DNA of 11,184 bases from an uncultured Peptococcaceae bacterium (GTDB lineage Bacteria; Bacillota; Dehalobacteriia; UBA4068; JAAVYR01): the NCBI GenBank assembly GCA_949739465.1, contig CATIYQ010000060.1:1-11184 (forward strand), read 5' to 3'. The notes below the pieces were generated by a model. The model worked only from the letters and a program-made list of their open reading frames with translations. It searched no databases and was not told the DNA's origin. Positions 5,533-11,184 of this stretch are shown here, one piece after another. A program made the translations under genes and the position numbers. Every line of letters starts with the position of its first letter. The stretch's first letter is position 1.

Positions 5533-6057
5533 TTGTATATAAATGTAGAAAAGCTAAAAAACTGCCCAGGCAGTTCCCAAAGTATTTCTTTGACAGAAAA
5601 GATTGTAGCCGAGGACCATGGCTATCAGGGCGTTTCCTTTATCGAGCCTATTGTGTTTCAAGGTTTGGTAAAAAATGAGAAGACGTTTCTTTCTGTGACA
5701 GGACATCTTTCTGTGATGCTGGAAGTTCTTTGCAGTCGGTGTTTGACGCCTTTTTCTTATGGTGTGGAAACAGATTTTTCTGAGGAATATACCAATCAAG
5801 AAGGGACGGCAGCCGCTGACGAGGACGATGAAATCCATTTTTTTCAAGGTGATGGGCTGGACATCACGGAGGATGTATTAAGACAAATCTTTTTGCAGCT
5901 TCCTATGAAATTCGTTTGCAGGGAAGATTGCAGGGGATTTTGTCCTCACTGTGGTATCAATCTGAATATCGGCACATGCCGCTGCGCAGATGATCAAATA
6001 GACCCAAGATGGGAAAAACTAAAAATCTTGCTGGATCGTAATAAAAAGGAGGTGTAG
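5533..6057 (+). CDS. yceD: YceD/DUF177 family 23S rRNA accumulation protein
   Basis: Members of this family (YlbN in B. subtilis, YceD in E. coli) are encoded with ribosomal protein L32 and are needed for normal 23S rRNA accumulation. The 174-residue product has CSRC at 67-70 and a second cysteine cluster at C129, C133, C137, C140, C149 and C151, matching the family pattern and probably binding zinc; an acidic stretch (93-100) separates them. The start is TTG at 5533, about ten bases after GGAGGTG; no in-frame ATG fits. Its final codons overlap the rpmF ribosome binding site, so the two are tightly co-expressed. Confidence 0.9.
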   Translation: MYINVEKLKNCPGSSQSISLTEKIVAEDHGYQGVSFIEPIVFQGLVKNEKTFLSVTGHLSVMLEVLCSRCLTPFSYGVETDFSEEYTNQEGTAAADEDDEIHFFQGDGLDITEDVLRQIFLQLPMKFVCREDCRGFCPHCGINLNIGTCRCADDQIDPRWEKLKILLDRNKKEV

Positions 6058-6062
6058 CCACA

Positions 6063-6239
6063 ATGGGTGTACCAAAAGGGAAAACTTCCAAAGCAAATAA
6101 AAGAAGCCGCCGTGCAACACAAAAATTGACAGCACCAGGCACTACTATTTGTCCACAATGCCATGGATTGAAAATGCCACATCGCGCATGCACAGAGTGC
6201 GGTTATTATAAAGGCCGTCCGGTGGTTGCCAAAGCGTAA
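6063..6239 (+). CDS. rpmF: 50S ribosomal protein L32
   Basis: The 58-residue product begins MGVPKGKTSKANKRSRRA, the standard L32 start, and carries the zinc-ribbon cysteine pairs CPQC (30-33) and CTEC (43-46), so this is the zinc-binding form. The basic N-terminal half contacts rRNA. The ATG at 6063 follows AGGAGGTG, which overlaps the end of yceD, five bases after its TAG. The yceD-rpmF pairing is widely conserved. A strong terminator follows at 6295-6322. Confidence 0.96.
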   Translation: MGVPKGKTSKANKRSRRATQKLTAPGTTICPQCHGLKMPHRACTECGYYKGRPVVAKA

Positions 6240-6294
6240 TTCATTTCTGTTTAGCAAGTATCTAAACATAAGGGCATATGAATACGAGCAAAAT

Positions 6295-6322
6295 AAAAAT
6301 GCACTTTTGCGGTGCATTTTTT
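6295..6322 (+). terminator. Intrinsic terminator of yceD-rpmF
   Basis: A ten-base-pair stem (6295-6304 with 6312-6321, AAAAATGCAC/GTGCATTTTT) with a seven-base loop runs into a T-rich tract. It lies about 55 bases after the rpmF stop and separates the ribosomal operon from the deacetylase gene. Confidence 0.75.
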
Positions 6323-6467
6323 ATTTTTTCAGGTTTTTCGGAAGAATTATTTTGCTTTTCTAGGAACATAATAAAAATAAACTCGTCTAAAATAGTAGAA
6401 AAATCAGTTTTCTTATGGTAAAATAATAAAACTAGGTAAGAAGAATGATTGGTAAGAGGTGGAAATG

Positions 6468-7460
6468 ATGATGCAAAAAAGAAAAAAAGTAAATATTTCT
6501 TTCTTGGCTGCCGTTTGTTCCATCGCGGTGATTATGATTGGTACTGGACTTTTTGTGGAGACACGGGCGGGACTTTCCGGACTGCTTTCTTCTTTTGTGC
6601 CGAAAAACCAAATATCCACACCTCTTCCTGTCAATAACAGCAATGAAAAAACTTCCAGAGTTGTACCTATTTTGATGTATCATCACCTGTTGCCGAATGC
6701 AGATATTATTGCCAACAAATTTACGGATAACGGTTCGATTATTTCTACAGAGGCTTTTTATGAGCAAATGAAGTATCTTAAGGATAACGGCTATAAAACC
6801 TTATTCTGGAAGGACGCTTGCGAATATTTGGAGCAAGGAAAACCTCTGCCTGCAAAGTCGGTGGTGATTACCTTTGATGACGGTTATGAGAGCAACTATA
6901 TCTATGCCTATCCTGTATTAAAAGAATTTGGTCTTAAGGCTACCATCAACGTGGTGGTCAAATCTTCGGAAATTGAGCCGTCAGAACGTCCTACCTTTAA
7001 TTCTAAAAAACTTTCACATCTTTCCTTTGACCAAATGCGGGAAATGATAAAAAGTGGATTGGTTTCCATTCAGTCTCATACCTATGACGGACACCGGGAA
7101 GTTTATACCGGACCGGGGCAGGAAACAAAGCCCTTTCTTTTGACCAAAGAATATAACCATACCTTGCAAAAGCAAGAAACAGAAGACGAATATCGGATTC
7201 GTATTGCAGATGATTTGCGGAAGGCTAAGGTGGTTCTAGAGCAGGAGCTGGGACAAGAAGTGGTGTGCTTGGCATATCCTTATGGCAGATGGAATAAGGA
7301 CGTGCAGGACGCTATGATTGCCACAGGGTATAAATATGCGGTAACGGTTCGTTCCGGCTATGCGGAAACGGGGAAAGACGTTCTGACTTTGCCGCGGATT
7401 ACCATTGGTCCAAAAGACGATATGCGTTCTTTTGCTAATAAGATTAAAACGACAAAATAA
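6468..7460 (+). CDS. Membrane-anchored polysaccharide deacetylase (NodB homology domain)
   Basis: This is a predicted carbohydrate esterase family 4 enzyme that removes N-acetyl groups from peptidoglycan or an extracellular polysaccharide; the substrate cannot be told from sequence. From the chosen ATG the product has 330 residues: a basic start, one membrane helix at about 9-32, a linker, then the catalytic domain. ILMYHHLL is at 68-75, the metal and catalytic motif TFDDGY at 135-140, SHTYDGH at 203-209 (metal-binding histidines), and AYPYGRW at 269-275. The region 214-250 is a longer insertion than in minimal NodB domains. Four starts (GTG 6459, ATG 6465, 6468, 6471) follow one GAGGTG site; 6468 has the best spacing. 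It is probably monocistronic, with terminators before and after. Confidence 0.88.
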   Translation: MMQKRKKVNISFLAAVCSIAVIMIGTGLFVETRAGLSGLLSSFVPKNQISTPLPVNNSNEKTSRVVPILMYHHLLPNADIIANKFTDNGSIISTEAFYEQMKYLKDNGYKTLFWKDACEYLEQGKPLPAKSVVITFDDGYESNYIYAYPVLKEFGLKATINVVVKSSEIEPSERPTFNSKKLSHLSFDQMREMIKSGLVSIQSHTYDGHREVYTGPGQETKPFLLTKEYNHTLQKQETEDEYRIRIADDLRKAKVVLEQELGQEVVCLAYPYGRWNKDVQDAMIATGYKYAVTVRSGYAETGKDVLTLPRITIGPKDDMRSFANKIKTTK

Positions 7461-7463
7461 AAG

Positions 7464-7506
7464 AGAGAAGACGCTTTCCCTATGGTGGGAGAAGGGTCTT
7501 CTTTTT
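7464..7506 (+). terminator. Intrinsic terminator after the deacetylase gene
   Basis: AGAAGAC (7466-7472) pairs with GTCTTCT (7496-7502), with an inner TTTCCC/GGGAGA pairing, and the stem runs into five T. It starts a few bases past the stop codon. Confidence 0.75.
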
Positions 7507-7518
7507 GTATGGTTTTCT

Positions 7519-7547
7519 TTGATTTTTTTTCTATATAATGGTATGAT
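7519..7547 (+). promoter_or_regulatory. Candidate sigma-A promoter for the PepSY lipoprotein and plsX group
   Basis: TTGATT (7519-7524) and TATGAT (7542-7547) are 17 bases apart, matching four and five of six consensus positions; an overlapping TATAAT at 7534-7539 has no clear -35. Because only 20 bases separate the lipoprotein gene from plsX and no terminator is seen there, this may also drive plsX and the genes after it. Confidence 0.4.
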
Positions 7548-7582
7548 ACAAACACAGATAATTTTATTTTTGAGGTGATAAT

Positions 7583-8179
7583 ATGCGAAAATATATTGTT
7601 ATAGGATTGACACTTATAGCTTTATTGGGCGTGCTGACAGGATGTAACGGCGCGTCGGGTATTGACAAAGATAAGGCGGTTCAGATTGCTTTAGATGACG
7701 CTAAATTAGCGGAAACGGATATTTCCCGTCTTTATGTGGAAAAAGGCTTTGAAAACGGCAAAGACACCTATGAAGTAAAGTTTACCAACGGCAGCAAGGA
7801 ATATGAATATGAAATTCTTGCTGATGACGGGAAAATCGTGAAATCGTCTTTTTCCATTGAAGATATGGCTTTAGGGAATGACAACAATAATATTTCCGAC
7901 AACAATCCAACGGAGAACGCAGTTCCGCAGCGACAAGATAAACCTACCAGTTCTAAAAAGGATAGTCCTTCCGAACAGCAAATTTCCTTGGCGGACGCTT
8001 CAAAGTTAGCCCTTGCCAGAGTACCTGGGGCAGAGTCCAAAGATTTGAAAATAGAGCTGGATTATGATGACGGGAAATATAAATATGAAGGCGATATTAT
8101 CTATAACGGCAAAGAATATGAATTTGAAATTGATGCTGCTACCGGCGACTTCCTGGAATGGAGCGAAGAAAATAGATAG
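7583..8179 (+). CDS. PepSY-domain lipoprotein
   Basis: The 198-residue product has a lipoprotein signal: MRK, a hydrophobic stretch, and the lipobox LTGC with Cys21 as the lipidation site, so it is predicted to be anchored on the outer face of the cytoplasmic membrane. Two PepSY repeats follow, at about 29-90 and 134-194, each with an N-terminal helix and a strand pattern YEVKF...YEYEI or YKYEG...YEFEI followed by a D-A/D-G turn. A low-complexity N/S/P/Q-rich linker (98-133) joins them. PepSY domains are thought to modulate secreted peptidases or act in the envelope; no specific partner is evident. GAGGTGAT gives a clear start at 7583. Confidence 0.85.
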   Translation: MRKYIVIGLTLIALLGVLTGCNGASGIDKDKAVQIALDDAKLAETDISRLYVEKGFENGKDTYEVKFTNGSKEYEYEILADDGKIVKSSFSIEDMALGNDNNNISDNNPTENAVPQRQDKPTSSKKDSPSEQQISLADASKLALARVPGAESKDLKIELDYDDGKYKYEGDIIYNGKEYEFEIDAATGDFLEWSEENR

Positions 8180-8199
8180 AGATGGTAAGGGGATAACAG

Positions 8200-9195
8200 A
8201 TGAAAATCGCAATGGACGTGATGGGCGGCGATAAAGCGCCGGAGGAAATTATCAAGGGCGCGGTCCTTGCCGCCGAGAAATTTCCTGATATAGAATTGAT
8301 TTTGGTTGGCTTTGAAGATGTGTTGGCGGGGCGAGCCTTCCCGGCTAATATCTCTTGTAAATATTGCACACAAATGATGGCAATGGACGAATCGGTGGAG
8401 TCCTTGCGGCAGAAACGGGATTCTTCTATCTGGGTAGCGACGGAGCTGGTAAAAAAGGGAGAGGCGGATGCCGTCATTTCCGCCGGCTCTACGGGAGCGC
8501 AAATGGCAAGTGCTCTTTTGCTCTTGGGGCGAATTCGCGGTATTTCTCGTCCGGCTATCGGCTTTATGATGCCGACATTAGCCGGTATGCGGCTCATCTT
8601 AGACGGCGGCGCTAATGCTGATGTAGAAGCGGGGCAGCTTTATCAATTTGCCGCTATGGGGGAAGTCTATATGCAGTCTGTCTACCATGTGGAGAAACCC
8701 AGAATCGGGCTGCTTTCTAACGGCACAGAAGCCCATAAAGGCAGCGCGCTTGTGTGTGCCGCCCACGAAATGATAGCGGCAGGTCCTTTTCATTTTATCG
8801 GTAATTTAGAGGGACGGGACATTCCCTTCGGCGAATATGATGTATTAGTATGCGACGGCTTTACCGGGAATGTGGTACTGAAGCTGTCGGAGGGGTTAAG
8901 CAAAATGATTCTGACCTTAATCAAAGAAGCCCTTACCAGCAATTTACGGAGTAAAATCGGGGCGGCTTTGGTTTTGCCGTCTCTTAACGGAATGAAGGAA
9001 AAAATGGACTATAAAGAACACGGCGGCGCGCCTCTTTTGGGCGTGAAGGGCTTGAGCATTGTTTGTCACGGCAGCTCTGATGCAAAAGCCATCTATAACG
9101 CGGTGATTCGCGCCAAAGAGTGCTATGCCAATGATTTTGTGGGCAAATTAAGTCAGATGAATTTGCCTGCGCCTACCCAACCGGCAGCAGACTAG
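8200..9195 (+). CDS. plsX: Phosphate acyltransferase PlsX
   Basis: PlsX converts acyl-ACP and phosphate to acyl-phosphate, the donor PlsY uses to make lysophosphatidic acid; it is a peripheral membrane enzyme. The 331-residue product begins MKIAMDVMGGDKAP and has ISAGSTGA (93-100), LDGGANAD (134-141), GLLSNGTEAHKG (170-181), GNLEGRDI (201-208) and CDGFTGNV (218-225), all typical of a full-length PlsX. The ATG at 8200 follows AAGGGGA. The lipoprotein gene ends 20 bases upstream; the acyl carrier protein gene starts 45 bases downstream. No fapR precedes it and no fabH, fabD, fabG or fabF follows, unlike many Bacillota. Confidence 0.95.
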   Translation: MKIAMDVMGGDKAPEEIIKGAVLAAEKFPDIELILVGFEDVLAGRAFPANISCKYCTQMMAMDESVESLRQKRDSSIWVATELVKKGEADAVISAGSTGAQMASALLLLGRIRGISRPAIGFMMPTLAGMRLILDGGANADVEAGQLYQFAAMGEVYMQSVYHVEKPRIGLLSNGTEAHKGSALVCAAHEMIAAGPFHFIGNLEGRDIPFGEYDVLVCDGFTGNVVLKLSEGLSKMILTLIKEALTSNLRSKIGAALVLPSLNGMKEKMDYKEHGGAPLLGVKGLSIVCHGSSDAKAIYNAVIRAKECYANDFVGKLSQMNLPAPTQPAAD

Positions 9196-9240
9196 TATTC
9201 CGGGGAAGTCGTTCCTGATTTTCATAAAGGAGCGAACATC

Positions 9241-9483
9241 ATGGAAGAAGAAATTTGCCGTATCCTCGGCGCAATTGTAGGAAAAGACCCGGAGCGGATA
9301 GAAAGAAATACGTCTCTTGCGGAATTAGGTCTGGACTCTGTACAGCGTTTGGAAATGGTTATGGAGCTGGAGGAGTTGTTTGACGTTGTTATTAGCGACG
9401 AGGAAGGCGAGGATTTCGTTACGGTGGCGGATATAGTAGCCTGCCTTGCCGAAAAAGAAAATAATCGTCAGGAAGTTGAATAA
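9241..9483 (+). CDS. acpP: Acyl carrier protein
   Basis: The 80-residue acidic four-helix protein carries the growing acyl chain on a phosphopantetheine arm. The attachment serine is S33 in the motif GLDSVQ, followed by the acidic recognition helix (RLEMVMELEELFDVVISDEE). The common motif is DSLD; here the two following residues are V and Q, and R replaces the usual T or M, so it is somewhat divergent and a specialised carrier protein cannot be excluded. Its place between plsX and rnc supports the housekeeping role. AAAGGAGCG gives a clear start at 9241. Confidence 0.88.
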   Translation: MEEEICRILGAIVGKDPERIERNTSLAELGLDSVQRLEMVMELEELFDVVISDEEGEDFVTVADIVACLAEKENNRQEVE

Positions 9484-9540
9484 ATCAGCGGCTTTTAGCG
9501 GAAAGTAAGAGAGAATCATCCAGAAAACAGAGGTTTTATC

Positions 9541-10287
9541 ATGGCAGCAGAAAAAAAACAAATCCCGGAAGCAATTCTGCAAATGGGACGAAAATTAGAC
9601 ATCAGTGAAAGAGGTATGGTTGAATTAAAACGGGCGTTTACCCATCCTACTTATTTTGAGGGGGTGAAGCACCATGCCTGGGAAGATAATCAACGATTGG
9701 AATTTTTAGGCGACGCAGTGCTGGATTTAATCATGGGTGAATATTTTTATGCGGCATATCCTGAGGTAGACGAAGGGTATCTGACCAGAATGCGGGCGTC
9801 TGTTGTCTGTGAAGGGTCTCTGGCTATGGCGGCGGAGCGGCTGGGCTTGGGAGACCTGCTCATGATGGGCAAAGGCGCAGTCCATAATGGGGAGGGTAAA
9901 CGCCCCTCTGTCCTTGCAGACACCTTTGAAGCGGTGCTGGGCGCCCTTTATCTGGACCGCGGCATTGAGGCGGCAAAAAAATTTATTCTGAAGGAGTTAG
10001 CTTTTGCCATTGATTCTGTTGACCAGTATCACACCCAAGATTATAAAAGTACTTTGCAGGAATTGGTGCAAAAGGTAAACTTCGGTCCTGTCGCTTACCG
10101 CTTGCAAGAGGAGTGGGGACCTGACCATGACAAGGGTTACCGCATCGGTGTTTATTATCGGGAAACCTTAATCGGTACAGGAAAGGGCAAAAGTAAGAAG
10201 GAAGCGGAACAGCACAGCGCTAAAGATGCTCTGGAAAAGCAAAACGGCTGGAAACATTTGTTGGAAGAAAGGGCAAAGGGGAAATAG
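9541..10287 (+). CDS. rnc: Ribonuclease III
   Basis: RNase III cuts double-stranded RNA, releasing pre-16S and pre-23S rRNA and processing some mRNAs and antisense duplexes. The 248-residue product has the signature NQRLEFLGDAVL (50-61), the second motif LADTFEAVLGALYLD (125-139), and a C-terminal double-stranded RNA-binding domain (about 167-234) with GKGKSKKEAEQ. Catalytic acids E54, D58, D127 and E130 correspond to E41, D45, D114 and E117 of E. coli. Position 51 is Gln where E. coli has Glu. The ribosome binding site (AGAGG) is modest. It starts 57 bases after the carrier protein gene and ends three bases before the radical SAM gene. Confidence 0.96.
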   Translation: MAAEKKQIPEAILQMGRKLDISERGMVELKRAFTHPTYFEGVKHHAWEDNQRLEFLGDAVLDLIMGEYFYAAYPEVDEGYLTRMRASVVCEGSLAMAAERLGLGDLLMMGKGAVHNGEGKRPSVLADTFEAVLGALYLDRGIEAAKKFILKELAFAIDSVDQYHTQDYKSTLQELVQKVNFGPVAYRLQEEWGPDHDKGYRIGVYYRETLIGTGKGKSKKEAEQHSAKDALEKQNGWKHLLEERAKGK

Positions 10288-10290
10288 GCA

Positions 10291-11184
10291 ATGACTGAGG
10301 CAAGGCGTCGTATATTACCTTTTTTTATTCCTCATCGGGGCTGTCCCAATCAGTGCGTCTTTTGCAATCAGCACCGTATTACGGGGGTTGGCGAAGAGAT
10401 TGATTTTGATTGCATAGAAAAAGAAATATTTGCGTTACCTCCCGACGGTGATTGGGAGGTCGCTTTTTATGGCGGCAGCTTTACCGGGCTGTCTCGTGAT
10501 ATGCAGCAGCGGCTGCTTGCGTCGGCTCTGGTTCAAAAGGAACGAGGGTTGATTTCGCATATCCGCGTTTCTACCCGCCCTGATTATATTGACGAAGAGC
10601 GGCTATCGTTTCTACAGCAATACGGCGTGGATATTATCGAAATCGGCGTTCAATCTTTAGATGATGAGGTTTTGACAAGAGCGGGACGGGGACATACTTA
10701 TGGGCAAACCTGTCATGCGGTCAATCAAATCAAGAAATTTGGCTTTCAGCTCATCATTCAGTTGTTGCCGGGACTGCCGGTCGACAGCTATCAAAGGGCA
10801 GTAGCCGGCGCAAGAGAGACAGCCTCCTGGGGGATTAACGGTGTGCGGCTGTATCCTGCCGTGGTCCTAAAAGACACGCCATTGTATGATATGTATATGC
10901 ATGGCGTTTATCGGCCCCTTGTTGTGGAGGAGGCGGTGGCTTGGTGCAGGGATATGGCAGTTTTCTTTTTGCTGGAACAGATTCCTATTATCCGTGTAGG
11001 TCTACAGCCCACGGAGGAGATTTGCTGGGGTGGAGCGGTGGTTGCCGGGGCGTTTCACCCGGCATTTGGGCAGTTGGTGCAAAGCGCCCTTGCTCTGGAA
11101 CAGTGCAAAATGCTGTTGTCGGCGAATGATACAGATTGCTGCTGTATTGCCGTACCGGAACGACAGCTTTCTACCTATATCGGA
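10291..11184 (+). CDS. Elp3-like radical SAM protein (3' end outside the window)
   Basis: The frame from ATG 10291 is open for 298 codons to the window edge. The radical SAM cluster motif is C18-x3-C22-x2-C25 (GCPNQCVFC), followed by FYGGSFTGL (about 69-77), STRPDYID (94-101), EIGVQSLDDEVL (117-128) and LPGLP (158-162), matching the Elp3/radical SAM fold that cleaves S-adenosylmethionine with a 4Fe-4S cluster. The later GAFHPAFGQLV segment marks a Bacillota subfamily commonly found between rnc and smc; its substrate is unknown to me. AAAGGGG upstream supports the start, only three bases after rnc, so the two are cotranscribed. The C-terminus is not visible. Confidence 0.88.
   Translation, partial: MTEARRRILPFFIPHRGCPNQCVFCNQHRITGVGEEIDFDCIEKEIFALPPDGDWEVAFYGGSFTGLSRDMQQRLLASALVQKERGLISHIRVSTRPDYIDEERLSFLQQYGVDIIEIGVQSLDDEVLTRAGRGHTYGQTCHAVNQIKKFGFQLIIQLLPGLPVDSYQRAVAGARETASWGINGVRLYPAVVLKDTPLYDMYMHGVYRPLVVEEAVAWCRDMAVFFLLEQIPIIRVGLQPTEEICWGGAVVAGAFHPAFGQLVQSALALEQCKMLLSANDTDCCCIAVPERQLSTYIG

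Noticed and set aside
10941..11129. Plus-strand 62-codon frame near the right end
   Set aside because: It overlaps in another frame the radical SAM gene, which is open through the window edge with clear family motifs.
1..11184. Search for CRISPR arrays, tRNA or rRNA genes, insertion sequences and phage genes
   Set aside because: No regularly spaced repeats, cloverleaf sequences, transposase-like frames or terminal inverted repeats with target duplications were seen by eye.

Overview
The window looks like chromosomal DNA of an endospore-forming anaerobic member of the Bacillota (Firmicutes). Evidence: a spore germination protease (gpr) and the sporulation membrane protein YlbJ; an order of housekeeping genes resembling the Bacillus subtilis ylbH-ylbJ-ylbN-rpmF cluster followed by plsX, an acyl carrier protein and rnc; strong GGAGG-type ribosome binding sites; sigma-A promoters of the TTGACA-17-TATAAT type. 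The order rsmD / small coiled-coil protein / ylbJ / ackA / yceD / rpmF / plsX / acp / rnc / radical SAM gene suggests Negativicutes or a neighbouring clostridial lineage, but this is inference from gene order and moderate G+C, not a phylogenetic result.

Layout. 1-73: possible 3' end of an unidentified gene. 74-266: nothing recognisable. 267-564: a compact type I toxin-antitoxin locus that has to be read from the bare sequence. It holds a 27-residue holin-like toxin peptide on the minus strand, a convergent short antisense RNA with a fully consensus promoter, a shared bidirectional terminator, a hairpin over the toxin Shine-Dalgarno, and inverted leader repeats. 582-1571 (-): gpr. 1772-2317 and 2333-2803 (+): rsmD and a coiled-coil protein, probably one operon. 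2826-4004 (-): ylbJ, convergent with that operon. 4205-5419 (+): ackA from its own promoter. 5533-6239 (+): yceD-rpmF operon with a perfect consensus promoter and a strong terminator. 6468-7460 (+): membrane-anchored polysaccharide deacetylase with its own terminator. 7583-8179 (+): PepSY lipoprotein. 8200 to the end (+): plsX, acp, rnc and a radical SAM gene cut off by the window edge.

How the genes relate. rsmD, yceD, rpmF and rnc serve rRNA modification, 23S/50S assembly, ribosome structure and RNA processing. plsX and the acyl carrier protein feed acyl groups to phospholipid synthesis. ackA makes ATP from acetyl phosphate. gpr and ylbJ belong to the spore cycle. The deacetylase and PepSY lipoprotein are envelope proteins sitting between the ribosomal and lipid blocks. 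The most unusual part is the toxin-antitoxin locus immediately downstream of gpr. Its two convergent RNAs carry the same leader sequence (an inverted DNA repeat), so the antisense RNA also carries a copy of the anti-Shine-Dalgarno arm of the toxin message.
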